A stretch of DNA of 64,000 nucleotides from Coraliomargarita_B sp036735565 (GTDB taxonomy: Bacteria; Verrucomicrobiota; Verrucomicrobiia; Opitutales; Coraliomargaritaceae): positions 3,038 through 67,037 of the forward strand of contig DAINOC010000004.1 in assembly GCA_036735565.1 (NCBI GenBank). The letters are read 5' to 3'. Shown here piece by piece: positions 52,387 to 62,110 of this stretch (position 1 is the stretch's first letter; each line of letters opens with the position of its first letter). The notes below the pieces were generated by a model that worked only from the letters and a program-made list of their open reading frames with translations, did no database searches and was not told the origin of the DNA. The position numbers were made by a program, and so were the translations under genes.

Positions 52387-54126
52387 CTAGCGTTCCTCGC
52401 GGCCGGTCTCGACGTTGATGATCTTGAAGTTTTCCACGTGGTAGACCGGATCGGCCCGGAAGGAGAGGTGGGCGCCGTAGGAGCGCTCGATGTCGAGGAG
52501 CAGTTCCTCGTCCTCGGTGCGCAGGCGCTCGAGATTGGTCGGGTGGAGCAGCACGCGGAGTTGAATCTCCTTGTCCATCCCGTCGCGGGCCCGGATGTGG
52601 CGGATGACGCTGATCAGGCGGCGCTGGATCTCCACGCTCATGGTGCGTGAAGACTTTACCGAGCCGCGTCCGTTGCAGTAGGGGCAGTCGGTATAGACGC
52701 CGCTGGAGTGGCTCTCGGAGTGCCGCTGGCGGGTCATCTGCATGATGCCCAGGGTGGAGATGGGCAGGACGTGATTCTTGGCCTTGTCGTTGGCCATCTC
52801 TTTCTTCATCCGGGCGTAGACGGCGTTGCGGTCCTTCTTCGCCTTCATGTCGATGAAGTCGAGGATGATGAGGCCGCCGAGGTTCCGGAGGCGGATCTGG
52901 CGGGCGATCTCGGACGCGGCTTCCAGATTCACCTGGAGGATGAAGTCATTGCCGTCTTTGTTCTTATTTTTGTGTGCGCCCGTGTTCACGTCGATCGAGA
53001 TCAGGGCCTCGGTCTCTTCGATCACGATCTCACCGCCGCTGGGAAGGGGGACGCAGCGCATGAAGGTTTGCTCGATCTGGCGCTCGATATTGAAGCGCTC
53101 GAAGACGGGGATGTTTTCGGCGAAGCGGTGGATCTTCGACTTGGAGCGGGGCGAGATCTTGGCGACTTCATCGATGATGGCGTCGTAGTCGTCTTTACTG
53201 TCGACCATGACGCGGTCGATCTCCTCGGTGAGGAAGTCGCGCACGGTTCGGCCCACGATATCCGGCTCCACATAGAGGCAGGACGGTTTGCGGGTCGACT
53301 CCATGCGCTGTTGGATGACCTCCCAGCGCTTGAGCAGGATATGGAGGTCGCGGATGAAGTAGCGGGCCTTCTTGCCCTCGCCGGCGGTGCGCACGATGAT
53401 GCCCATGCCTTCCGGCAGGGTAAGGTCGCGGAGAATGCCCTTGAGGCGGTTGCGCTCTTTTTTATCCTCGATCTTGCGCGAGATACCCAGGGTGCCGGTG
53501 TGGGGCATGAGCACGAGGAAGCGGCCCGGCAGGGCGATATTGGTGGTGGTGCGGGGGCCCTTGCTGCCGATTTGACCCTTGGTGATCTGGATCACGATCT
53601 CGCTGCCCACCGGGTAGAGCTTGGGTACGTCGGCCACGGTGACCTTCTCGGCCTCGCGCTTGCGCTGCTTCTCCGACTTGTTATCGCGCACCACTTCGAT
53701 GGTGCTGTCGTTGGCCGCCGGCAGGATATCCCAATAGTGGAGGAAAGCATTTTTGTCCTCGCCGATATCGACGAAGGCGGCTTTCAGGCCCGGCTCCAGA
53801 TTTTGGATACGGCCTTTGAAGATGGCACCCACTTCGCGGGCTTCGCCGGTGCGCTCCACTTCGAACTTCTCCAGAACGCCGTCGCGCAGCAGGGCGACCC
53901 GCTTCTCCAGCGGCTCGGCATTGATGATGAGCTCGGTGTAGGCCTTTTTCTCGCGGCGCAGGGCCTTGGCGATGCGGGTGATCAGGGGTTGCTTGCGTTC
54001 CCGCTTGGCCGCCTCGTCGTTCAGTTCGCGCGTGTCGATGCGCTCGGCGGGTTTCTCAACCGGTGCGGAGCTAAGTTCTTCGGTGAATTGGTCTTCGTTT
54101 TCGTGGTCAGTAGTCGATTCTTGCAT
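52387..54126 (-). CDS. rng: Ribonuclease E/G
   Basis: A 579-residue endoribonuclease for rRNA maturation and mRNA decay. After an acidic, family-foreign N-terminus (residues 1-60) come the S1 domain (GAIFKGRIQNLEPGLKAAFV, DIGEDKNAFLHY), the RNase H-like and 5'-sensor parts, the catalytic DNase I-like segment with metal aspartates (SIDVNTGAHKNKN and GGLIILDFIDMK) and the zinc-link CPYCNGRGSV near residue 483. The long disordered scaffold of E. coli RNase E is missing, so it is the short RNase G-like form. It follows rodA, a common arrangement. Confidence 0.94.
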   Translation of the reverse strand: MQESTTDHENEDQFTEELSSAPVEKPAERIDTRELNDEAAKRERKQPLITRIAKALRREKKAYTELIINAEPLEKRVALLRDGVLEKFEVERTGEAREVGAIFKGRIQNLEPGLKAAFVDIGEDKNAFLHYWDILPAANDSTIEVVRDNKSEKQRKREAEKVTVADVPKLYPVGSEIVIQITKGQIGSKGPRTTTNIALPGRFLVLMPHTGTLGISRKIEDKKERNRLKGILRDLTLPEGMGIIVRTAGEGKKARYFIRDLHILLKRWEVIQQRMESTRKPSCLYVEPDIVGRTVRDFLTEEIDRVMVDSKDDYDAIIDEVAKISPRSKSKIHRFAENIPVFERFNIERQIEQTFMRCVPLPSGGEIVIEETEALISIDVNTGAHKNKNKDGNDFILQVNLEAASEIARQIRLRNLGGLIILDFIDMKAKKDRNAVYARMKKEMANDKAKNHVLPISTLGIMQMTRQRHSESHSSGVYTDCPYCNGRGSVKSSRTMSVEIQRRLISVIRHIRARDGMDKEIQLRVLLHPTNLERLRTEDEELLLDIERSYGAHLSFRADPVYHVENFKIINVETGREER

Positions 54127-54213
54127 TGGTGTGGGTTTCCCGTGAGGTGATCGGGGATCCCGCGAACTGACTGTTTCGTCCGAAGACTTGTGGTGACAAG
54201 CGGTCTTTCGGTA

Positions 54214-55464
<1,251 letters not shown>

Positions 55465-55473
55465 GGCTTGCTT

Positions 55474-55555
55474 GTTGTTGGTTGAAGGTTGTTAGTTGTC
55501 CGGGGTTTGCAAGAGCCAACCCGCGAGCGGTAACTAGCAACCTACAACGGGCAAC
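55474..55555. repeat. Imperfect GTTG/CAAC inverted repeat
   Basis: The 25-base arm at 55474-55498, built of repeated GTTGnnG units, matches the reverse complement of 55531-55555 at 19 of 25 positions. The hairpin fills the space between the NUDIX and rodA genes and may lie in the rodA leader. Confidence 0.55.
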
Positions 55556-55560
55556 GCTCC

Positions 55561-56022
55561 CTAATTCACGTCGCCGAGGTAGTGTGTGCCGGGGTTGAAG
55601 CCGGTGGCGGAGAAAAACGGCTTGATGGCCTCAGGGAGGAGGCGGCTGTTCGGGACGTCGCTGAGAGGGATCCACTCCACACCGATTTGTTTTTTGTCGT
55701 GCTCGCTGCCCGGGCCGATGCCGCCTGGATCCGGCAGGGTGCAGCGGAAGACGTGCTCCACCTGGTGAAAGGCGCGGTGGGACTGCCGGAACTCATGGTT
55801 TTTACCGATGTATTCGCGGACGTAGAGCAGATCCCCGATGTCGACGCGGGTGCCGATTTCCTCCAGGCATTCACGGAGGAGCCCCTCCTTTAGAGTCTCG
55901 CCGTGGCGCTGTCCTCCACCGGGCAGGATGTAGAAAATACCCGACGCATCCTGCATCTTGATGGTGAGGAGGCGGCCTTCATGGACGATGAGAGCGCGGG
56001 CTGCGGTTCGGATAGCTTGCAT
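55561..56022 (-). CDS. NUDIX hydrolase
   Basis: A 153-residue NUDIX enzyme with a complete box: GGGQRHGETLKEGLLRE followed by CLEEIGTRV, placed near residues 33-57. It starts at ATG 56022 (MQAIRTAARALIV). It hydrolyses a nucleoside diphosphate derivative, but the substrate is not determinable; a C-terminal KKQIGVEWIPLSDVPNSRL is typical of many members. It is divergent from the small unknown gene at 56128. Confidence 0.9.
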   Translation of the reverse strand: MQAIRTAARALIVHEGRLLTIKMQDASGIFYILPGGGQRHGETLKEGLLRECLEEIGTRVDIGDLLYVREYIGKNHEFRQSHRAFHQVEHVFRCTLPDPGGIGPGSEHDKKQIGVEWIPLSDVPNSRLLPEAIKPFFSATGFNPGTHYLGDVN

Positions 56023-56127
56023 AGCGGATAAACCGAACAGCCAAGAGCAGTTGCCCGGCGGGGCAAGTCTCAAGCTGGAAAATTCGCTTTCCCTTTGCGG
56101 CGGGCGTGCTTGTCTCTCGCATCGACC

Positions 56128-56478
56128 ATGACGACATCTTTCCGCAACATCATCCGCGACCAATTAAGCGACGCCCCCGAGCTGCTGGGCTGGTTTGACG
56201 ACCACCTCGGCACCTGTGGGGAAGCGGTGCTTCGGCAGTTGGTCGAGGAGGCCGACGAGAGCGCCTTCTCGATCCGCCAGTGGGTGGCGGCGCTGGCCCT
56301 GCTCGACGCCTGGCTGTCGGCCCGGCGCTTGGCCGCATCCTCCGCCGACCAGATCGGCTACATCGGCTGTGCCTGTGCGGCGGCGGGTGCCTCGCCGGCC
56401 TATCAGGCGCTGTCGCCGCTGCTCGAGGATTTTCTCACGGACTACGGGTTTGAGCGGGCCACGCCCGTCGGGCACTGA
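56128..56478 (+). CDS. Small helical protein of unknown function
   Basis: A 116-residue, mainly helical acidic protein (ELLGWFDDHLGTCGEAVLRQ, WVAALALLDAWLSARRLAAS) without recognised family, signal peptide or membrane span. ATG 56128 is preferred over the upstream 56095 because the latter lies in non-protein-like sequence. The last codons overlap the first NrdR-box-like sequence in front of nrdR. Confidence 0.55.
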   Translation: MTTSFRNIIRDQLSDAPELLGWFDDHLGTCGEAVLRQLVEEADESAFSIRQWVAALALLDAWLSARRLAASSADQIGYIGCACAAAGASPAYQALSPLLEDFLTDYGFERATPVGH

Positions 56479-56518
56479 ATATAGTGTTTGCCAGTCGGGC
56501 TTCGACTACATAGCGTGT
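56472..56518. promoter_or_regulatory. Paired NrdR-box-like sequences upstream of nrdR
   Basis: GCACTGAATATAGTGT (56472-56487) and CGACTACATAGCGTGT (56503-56518) match the NrdR-box pattern ACACTATATATAGTGT at 13 and 12 of 16 positions. Their starts are 31 bp apart (15-bp gap), the normal arrangement of NrdR box pairs. They lie 56-102 bp upstream of nrdR, suggesting autoregulation. Confidence 0.5.
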
Positions 56519-56573
56519 CGGGTTGTTCGGTAGTGTTTTGCCGGGCATCTGTCCAATTGTATAAAACGAATCT

Positions 56574-57038
56574 ATGCGTTGCCCTAAATGCACGTCCCTG
56601 GAAACCAAGGTCCTCGACACCCGCACCGGGAAGAATGAGACCTCCATCCGCCGTCGCCGTGAGTGTCTCGACTGCGGCTACCGTTTCTCGACGGTCGAGG
56701 AGGTCATGCGCTCGGACCTGCAGGTCGTGAAGCGGGATGGGCGCCGGGAAGACTTTGACCGCACCAAGATACTCGGCGGTCTGAAGAAGGCAGTCGAGAA
56801 GTGCCCCATCGACGTCTTGCAGATCGAGATGCTGGTCGCGGATGTATTGGTGGCCCTGGAGAAGGAGTTTGACCATGAAGTGCCCTCGAAGGCCATCGGA
56901 GAGCAAATTATGGCGCGGCTGCGGCAACTGGATAAGATTGCCTACGTGCGCTACGCCTCCGTTTACAAGGACTTCCGCGATCTGGCGGAGTTGGCCAACG
57001 AGATTCAGGAACTCAACGCTTCCGTCGACAATGGCTAA
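56574..57038 (+). CDS. nrdR: Transcriptional repressor NrdR
   Basis: Represses ribonucleotide reductase genes in response to ATP/dATP. The 154-residue protein has the N-terminal zinc ribbon (CPKC at 3-6 and CLDCGYRF near 34-41), a basic segment (TSIRRRRE) and the ATP-cone domain (VVKRDGRREDFDRTKILGGL). Length is standard. No ribonucleotide reductase gene is in the window. It overlaps the next gene by 8 bp, and candidate NrdR boxes stand upstream. Confidence 0.96.
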   Translation: MRCPKCTSLETKVLDTRTGKNETSIRRRRECLDCGYRFSTVEEVMRSDLQVVKRDGRREDFDRTKILGGLKKAVEKCPIDVLQIEMLVADVLVALEKEFDHEVPSKAIGEQIMARLRQLDKIAYVRYASVYKDFRDLAELANEIQELNASVDNG

Positions 57039-57504
57039 GCGGCCGCCGCTCTCCCAACTGCTCTCGCTCAACGAAATGCTGGCTCAGGTCTCGGATCCCG
57101 AGCGCGGCGAGCACGCGCGGAGGGCCCTCGAGCTCTTCGCTCGCGAGCACCCGGATGAAGCGGCAGCGGTCGATCTGGGCGACTATGTGGAGCGGTTGGC
57201 CCTTTTGCACTTTGGGGAGGCGGACGGTCCGGGCGATGTCGCCTTTGCGCACTGGCATGTTCCCCAGTCGGAGGATTTTAGTCCGCTCTGGATTCGGCAG
57301 GCCATTGTTTCCCGTATGAAAGGGCTGGCAGGGCGGCAGGAAGCCCTGTTGTTGGTGACCGGTCTCCGGGAAGCGGTGTGCCCCCCCGGAAAATACTGGA
57401 CGGCCCGCCGGGCAACGGAGTATCAGCGCGTCCGCAGCTGGATCGACGCGCTGGCCTGTGCCTGGGCCAGTCGGGGGTCGCGTCTGCGCGTGTTGGTGGT
57501 GTGA
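57031..57504 (+). CDS. Protein of unknown function coupled to nrdR
   Basis: A 157-residue protein starting at ATG 57031 (MAKRPPLSQLLSLNEMLAQV), overlapping nrdR by 8 bp. It is helical in its first half (GEHARRALELFAREHPDEAA) and has a basic second half (YWTARRATEYQRVRSWIDAL). No signal peptide, membrane span or known domain is seen. Codon use resembles its neighbours and the overlap supports a real gene. Confidence 0.6.
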   Translation: MAKRPPLSQLLSLNEMLAQVSDPERGEHARRALELFAREHPDEAAAVDLGDYVERLALLHFGEADGPGDVAFAHWHVPQSEDFSPLWIRQAIVSRMKGLAGRQEALLLVTGLREAVCPPGKYWTARRATEYQRVRSWIDALACAWASRGSRLRVLVV

Positions 57505-57544
57505 GGGCTTGCCGGGTCGTCGGCAAATGTCCTAGTTTCCTGGC

Positions 57545-57880
57545 ATGACCTTATTCGAAAAAATTATTGCCCGGGAAATCCCCGCCCGGATTGCCCATGA
57601 GGACGAGCGCTGTATCGCCATTCACGACATCGACCCGCAAGCGCCGGTGCATGTGCTGGTGATCCCCAAAAAGCCGATTCCACGGATAGGAGAGGCGACG
57701 GCGGCGGATCAGGCGGTTCTCGGGCACCTGCTGCTCACGGCCGGAACCCTCGCGGCGCAACTGGGGCTCGACGAAGGCTTTCGAGTGGTGATCAACCACG
57801 GCAAAGACGGCGGCGAGACGGTGCCGCACCTGCACGTGCATGTGCTTGGCGGACGTGCAATGAGCTGGCCTCCGGGGTGA
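57545..57880 (+). CDS. HIT-family (histidine triad) nucleotide-binding protein
   Basis: A 111-residue HIT protein with the triad HLHVHVLGG near the C-terminus and the usual FEKIIAREIPARIAHEDERC beginning. HINT-type proteins hydrolyse adenosine 5'-phosphoramidates or similar nucleotides in the cytosol. Length and motif are normal. It starts 40 bp after the unknown gene. Confidence 0.94.
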   Translation: MTLFEKIIAREIPARIAHEDERCIAIHDIDPQAPVHVLVIPKKPIPRIGEATAADQAVLGHLLLTAGTLAAQLGLDEGFRVVINHGKDGGETVPHLHVHVLGGRAMSWPPG

Positions 57881-57886
57881 TTTTTT

Positions 57887-57967
57887 CAGAGGACGGAAGC
57901 CGGAGGACAGGGGACGGAGGCCGGGTTTACTGTCCTCTGCCTTCTGTCCTCTGCCTTCTGTCCTCTG
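57887..57967. repeat. 14-bp tandem repeat CTGTCCTCTGCCTT with inverted counterpart
   Basis: Units of CTGTCCTCTGCCTT begin at 57930, 57944 and 57958 (the last incomplete). The preceding bases 57887-57918 hold the reverse-complement type (CAGAGGACGG, GGAGGACAGG), so the block can form a hairpin between the HIT gene and efp. It abuts the assembly gap and probably caused it. Confidence 0.65.
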
Positions 57968-58025
57968 ATTTCTGGCACTATGCCCGGCCCGCGTAGGTGC
58001 GGTCTGCGGTATTCACGCGGACCAC

Positions 58026-58125
58026 NNNNNNNNNNNNNNNNNNNNNNNNNNNNNNNNNNNNNNNNNNNNNNNNNNNNNNNNNNNNNNNNNNNNNNNNNNN
58101 NNNNNNNNNNNNNNNNNNNNNNNNN
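58026..58125. other. 100-N assembly gap flanked by a 55-bp duplicated overlap
   Basis: Bases 57971-58025 before the Ns are identical to 58126-58180 after them. The two contigs therefore share an end of exactly 55 bp, a common assembler k-mer size, and the Ns most likely stand for zero missing bases. The duplicated stretch contains the last codons of efp. Confidence 0.85.
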
Positions 58126-58132
58126 TCTGGCA

Positions 58133-58690
58133 CTATGCCCGGCCCGCGTAGGTGCGGTCTGCGGTATTCACGCGGACCACCTCTCCCTCTTTGATGAAAA
58201 GGGGCACCTGAATCGTCAGCCCGGTCTCGAGGGTGGCGGGTTTTTGCACGTTGCTGGCCGTATCGCCCTTAACGCCTTCAGCGGATTCCGTGACCTTCAT
58301 TTCGATGGTTGCGGGCAGATCGATGGAAATCGGTTTATCATCGACGTAAAGGATCGTATAGGTCTGGGTTTCGACGAGGAAGTCCTTGGCATCTTCGACG
58401 AGTTTACCTTCGAGGATGTGGTCTTCGAAGGTCTCGGGGTCCATGAAGTGGTAGCCGTCGGCATCGACGTAGCTGAACTCCAGCTTGACGTTCTCCGTGT
58501 GGAGTATCTCGACGGTGTCCGTGGTGCGGATCTTCGTGTTGGTGCTGGCTCCGGTGTTCAGGTTACGCATCGTCACCTGCATGAACCCGGCCTGGCGGCC
58601 CTGGGTGCGGTGCTGCACATCGAGCACGAGGTGCGGGTTGCCTTGGTAGTCGAGAACTTTGCCTTTACGAACGTCGGTGGGAGATGCCAT
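58133..58690 (-). CDS. efp: Elongation factor P, arginine-tip type
   Basis: EF-P relieves ribosome stalling at polyproline. The 185-residue protein has three beta domains: KOW-like (TDVRKGKVLDYQGNPHLVL), the middle domain (DTVEILHTENVKLEFSYVDA) and the C-terminal OB domain (GLTIQVPLFIKEGEVVRVNT). The tip of loop I reads QGRQAGF, so arginine 32 takes the place of the lysine modified in E. coli. The gene is complete; its last codons fall in the 55-bp overlap beside the gap. The polyproline TonB in this window would be a natural client. Confidence 0.94.
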   Translation of the reverse strand: MASPTDVRKGKVLDYQGNPHLVLDVQHRTQGRQAGFMQVTMRNLNTGASTNTKIRTTDTVEILHTENVKLEFSYVDADGYHFMDPETFEDHILEGKLVEDAKDFLVETQTYTILYVDDKPISIDLPATIEMKVTESAEGVKGDTASNVQKPATLETGLTIQVPLFIKEGEVVRVNTADRTYAGRA

Positions 58691-58834
58691 GGGAGGATTT
58701 GGGTTAAAAAAAGACAGGGAAATGGCAGCCGGATCCGACTCTGTCAAGATTCCCGAAATGAGGGATACCTATCCCCGGCTTCGGTAGAAAAGTTCTTTTG
58801 GGAAGGAATATAAAGACGTCGATGATCCAACGGT

Positions 58835-59722
58835 TCAGCTCTCGATTGTTTTTTGAATGAGCTCCAGGACGTCGTGGTGGAGTCGTGGAAGGACGGTTCG
58901 GGGCAGCCAATAGAGGCGGAGCTCCCGGTGGCAGGACTTCGGTGCGATCGGGCGGAAGACGAGCTCGCGGTGGGCGTTGGCACGGGCGGCAACGCGGGGA
59001 GTGAGGGTGAAGCCGAAACCGGCTTCCACCAGGCAGAGAAGGGTATCGATTTGCGAGCTGCGGATCTGAAGATCGGTGCGGAGACCGATTTCCTCGCAGA
59101 TCGCTGCGGTCTGCTGGGAGAGGCAGTGGGACCCTTCGAGCAGAATCATCTTTGCTTCACGCAGTGCAGCGGGATCGACGGATTTGCGGCGGGCGAGGGG
59201 ATGCGCTTTGGGCAGCGTCAGGAGCAGCTCATCCTTCGCCAGTCGAATGGAGTCGAGCTCTTGCTCCACTTCCAGCGGCGGGCTGAGCAGCGCGAAGTCA
59301 ATCTCGCCGAGGCGCAGGGCTTCGAGCAGGGGGCCGGTCTGGCGCTCCACCAGCTCCAGGCGCACATCCGGCCGGGCCCGGCGAATCGTCGTAAACATCG
59401 CCGGAATCCAATAAGGCGCAACGGTGGGAATCGCGCCGAACCGGAGTGTCCGCTCGATTTGCTCCTTTTTCTCGGCTACGAACTCTTCGGCGGTGGCGAC
59501 CTGTGCCATGATCGCCTGGGCGTGCTCCAGAAAGGCCTCGCCCAGAGGCGAGAGCCGGACCCGGGCACGGGAGCGCACGAAGAGCTCGCCGCCGACTTCC
59601 TCCTCCAGTTTTTTAATCTGCTGGCTCAGGGAAGGCTGGGAGACGAAGCAGGCTTCAGCGGCCCGGCTGAAGTTTTTTTGCCGGGCGACCTCCAGGAAAT
59701 AACGAATCCTTTGAATATCCAT
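58835..59722 (-). CDS. oxyR: OxyR, LysR-family peroxide sensor
   Basis: A 295-residue LysR regulator: winged HTH at residues 1-60 (FLEVARQKNFSRAAEACFVS) and a substrate-type sensor domain. The redox pair of OxyR is present with correct spacing, C200 and C209 in GSHCLSQQTAAICEE. It is divergent from katG across 144 bp that contain an OxyR-type binding site. It should activate katG on oxidation by hydrogen peroxide. Confidence 0.92.
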   Translation of the reverse strand: MDIQRIRYFLEVARQKNFSRAAEACFVSQPSLSQQIKKLEEEVGGELFVRSRARVRLSPLGEAFLEHAQAIMAQVATAEEFVAEKKEQIERTLRFGAIPTVAPYWIPAMFTTIRRARPDVRLELVERQTGPLLEALRLGEIDFALLSPPLEVEQELDSIRLAKDELLLTLPKAHPLARRKSVDPAALREAKMILLEGSHCLSQQTAAICEEIGLRTDLQIRSSQIDTLLCLVEAGFGFTLTPRVAARANAHRELVFRPIAPKSCHRELRLYWLPRTVLPRLHHDVLELIQKTIES

Positions 59723-59726
59723 GTCG

Positions 59727-59763
59727 ATAGGTAATACCTATGGTTGCTTTAGAAATTTATATT
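59727..59763. promoter_or_regulatory. OxyR binding site in the oxyR-katG gap
   Basis: ATAGGTAATACCTAT (59727-59741) fits the OxyR half-pattern ATAGNTNNNANCTAT at every fixed position. Seven bases later TTAGAAATTTATATT (59749-59763) fits the second half more weakly. The site is next to the oxyR start and about 105-140 bp upstream of katG. Confidence 0.7.
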
Positions 59764-59866
59764 TCACTTATCCGTCAGCTTCTGATAGGGTGCAAGTCCT
59801 TTCGGGTATCCAGCCCGCTACTCCAATCAAATCACCACAACGCAATTCCCACCCGAAGCCACGACT

Positions 59867-62077
59867 ATGAGCGATCCAAACGCACCCACTGGCGGCAAAT
59901 GCCCCTTCCCCCACGAAACTGTTGCACCCGCCGGAACCGGCAAGTGCCCGGTCATGCACGGAGCCGTGACTACGGCCGGTGACCCCAACATGGCCTGGTG
60001 GCCGAAGGCACTGAACCTCGATATCCTGCACCAACACGACACCAAGGTGAACCCGATGGGTCCGGACTTCAACTACCGCGAGGCGGTGAAAGAGCTCGAC
60101 TACGAAGCGCTGCGGCAGGACCTCATCGACTTCATGACCGACAGCCAGGACTGGTGGCCAGCCGACTGGGGACACTACGGCGGCTTGATGATCCGCATGT
60201 CCTGGCACGCGGCCGGCACCTACCGGACCGCAGACGGGCGCGGCGGTGCGGCGACCGGCAACCAGCGCTTTGCTCCGCTCAACTCCTGGCCCGACAACGT
60301 CAATCTCGACAAGGCCCGCCGTCTGCTCTGGCCGATCAAGAAAAAATACGGCAATAAGCTCAGCTGGGCCGACCTTTTGGTCTATGCCGGGACGGTGGCC
60401 TATGAATCGATGGGCCTGAAGACCTACGGCTTCGCCTTTGGCCGTGAAGACATCTGGCAGCCCGAGAAGGACATCTACTGGGGCAGCGAGAAAGAGTGGC
60501 TGGCCCCCAGCGACAGCCGCTATGAGGACGTGAACCAGGCCGAGACCATGGAGAATCCGCTGGCGGCGGTGCAGATGGGCCTGATCTATGTGAACCCGGA
60601 GGGCGTGAACGGCCAGCCCGATCCCTTGAAGACAGCGGCGCACGTCCGTGTGACCTTTGCCCGCATGGCCATGAACGACGAAGAGACCGTGGCGCTGACC
60701 GCCGGCGGTCACACCGTGGGCAAGTGCCACGGCAACGGCCGGGCCGAGAATCTCGGCCCCGAGCCCGAGGGCGAGGAAATCGAAGCGGCCGGCCTCGGCT
60801 GGCTGAACAAGAAGACCCGTGGCATCGGCCGCGACACCGTGTCGAGCGGGATCGAAGGTGCCTGGACGACACATCCCACCCAATGGGACAACGGCTACTT
60901 CGAGCTGCTGCTCAACCACGAGTGGGAGCTCAAGAAGAGCCCCGCCGGCGCCTGGCAGTGGGAGCCGATCGGCATCAAGGAAGAGGACAAGCCCGTCGAT
61001 GTGGAGGACCCGTCCATCCGCTACAATCCGATTATGACCGATGCGGACATGGCCATGAAGATGGATCCTGCCTATCGCGTCATTTCCGAGCGCTTCTACA
61101 AGGATCCCGCCTATTTTTCGGAAGTCTTCGCGCGCGCCTGGTTTAAGCTCACGCACCGCGATATGGGGAACAAGGCACGCTACATCGGGCCCTTCGTGCC
61201 GCAGGAGGACCTGATCTGGCAGGACCCGGTTCGGGCTGGCAGCACGGATTACTCCGTGGCCGACGCCAAGGCTCGCATCGCAGCCAGCGGCTTGAGCATC
61301 AGCGAGTTGGTGGCCACGGCCTGGGACAGCGCCCGCACCTTCCGCGGCTCTGATCTGCGGGGCGGCACTAACGGCGCCCGCATCCGCCTCGCCCCGCAAA
61401 AGGACTGGCTGGGCAACGAGCCCGCCCGTCTCGACAAAGTGCTGCGCGCGCTCCAGCCCATAGCGGGCGAGACCGGAGCCAGCTTGGCCGATCTCATCGT
61501 TCTGGCGGGCAACGTCGGCATCGAGCAAGCCGCCAAGGCGGCAGGCTTCGACGTCGAGGTCCCCTTCGCCCCTGGCCGCGGTGATGCCACGCAGGAGATG
61601 ACCGATGTCGATTCCTTCGAGCCGCTGGAGCCGATCCACGACGGCTATCGCAACTGGTTAAAGAAGGACTACGCGGTGCAGCCTGAGGAGCTCCTCCTCG
61701 ACCGCACGCAGCTGCTCGGCCTGACGGCGCACGAGATGACCGTGCTGATCGGCGGGATGCGGGTGCTGGACACCAACCATGGCGGCAGCCGCTATGGCGT
61801 GCTGACGGAGCGCCCCGGGACTCTGAGTAACGACTTCTTCGTGAACCTGACGGACCCCGCACTGACCTGGCACCCGGTCGGCGGAAATCTCTATGAGATG
61901 CGCGAGCGCAAGAGCGGAGCGGTCAAATGGAAGGCCACCCGCGTGGACCTCGTCTTCGGCTCGAACTCCATCCTCCGCTCCTACGCGGAAGTGTATGCGC
62001 AGGACGACAACCAGGAAAAATTCGTGCACGACTTCATCGCCGCCTGGAACAAGGTGATGAACGCCGGACTGTTGTAG
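59867..62077 (+). CDS. katG: Catalase-peroxidase
   Basis: A 736-residue bifunctional haem enzyme that destroys hydrogen peroxide. The N-terminal active half has the distal RMSWHAAGTYR motif and the proximal TAGGHTVGKCHGNG histidine; the tyrosine of the Met-Tyr-Trp adduct is in MGLIYVNPEGVNG. The second half is the degenerate repeat common to KatG. No signal peptide, so cytosolic. Controlled by the divergent oxyR, and followed by a terminator hairpin at 62111. Confidence 0.97.
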   Translation: MSDPNAPTGGKCPFPHETVAPAGTGKCPVMHGAVTTAGDPNMAWWPKALNLDILHQHDTKVNPMGPDFNYREAVKELDYEALRQDLIDFMTDSQDWWPADWGHYGGLMIRMSWHAAGTYRTADGRGGAATGNQRFAPLNSWPDNVNLDKARRLLWPIKKKYGNKLSWADLLVYAGTVAYESMGLKTYGFAFGREDIWQPEKDIYWGSEKEWLAPSDSRYEDVNQAETMENPLAAVQMGLIYVNPEGVNGQPDPLKTAAHVRVTFARMAMNDEETVALTAGGHTVGKCHGNGRAENLGPEPEGEEIEAAGLGWLNKKTRGIGRDTVSSGIEGAWTTHPTQWDNGYFELLLNHEWELKKSPAGAWQWEPIGIKEEDKPVDVEDPSIRYNPIMTDADMAMKMDPAYRVISERFYKDPAYFSEVFARAWFKLTHRDMGNKARYIGPFVPQEDLIWQDPVRAGSTDYSVADAKARIAASGLSISELVATAWDSARTFRGSDLRGGTNGARIRLAPQKDWLGNEPARLDKVLRALQPIAGETGASLADLIVLAGNVGIEQAAKAAGFDVEVPFAPGRGDATQEMTDVDSFEPLEPIHDGYRNWLKKDYAVQPEELLLDRTQLLGLTAHEMTVLIGGMRVLDTNHGGSRYGVLTERPGTLSNDFFVNLTDPALTWHPVGGNLYEMRERKSGAVKWKATRVDLVFGSNSILRSYAEVYAQDDNQEKFVHDFIAAWNKVMNAGLL

Positions 62078-62110
62078 GATAGGGGCTGCGGTCCTATGAC
62101 TTCAAACAAG

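Noticed and set aside
52708..54150. 480-codon plus-strand open frame opposite the RNase E/G gene
   Set aside because: Antisense shadow of rng; the product is a low-complexity run of Asp, Leu, Gly and His with no domain.
57980..58813. Plus-strand frame running across the N gap
   Set aside because: It contains undefined residues and is antisense to efp; the duplicated gap flanks create it artificially.
59768..61639. 623-codon open frame on the minus strand opposite katG
   Set aside because: It is the antisense shadow of the unmistakable catalase-peroxidase gene in high-GC DNA; its translation is rich in His, Gly and Arg and has no family features.
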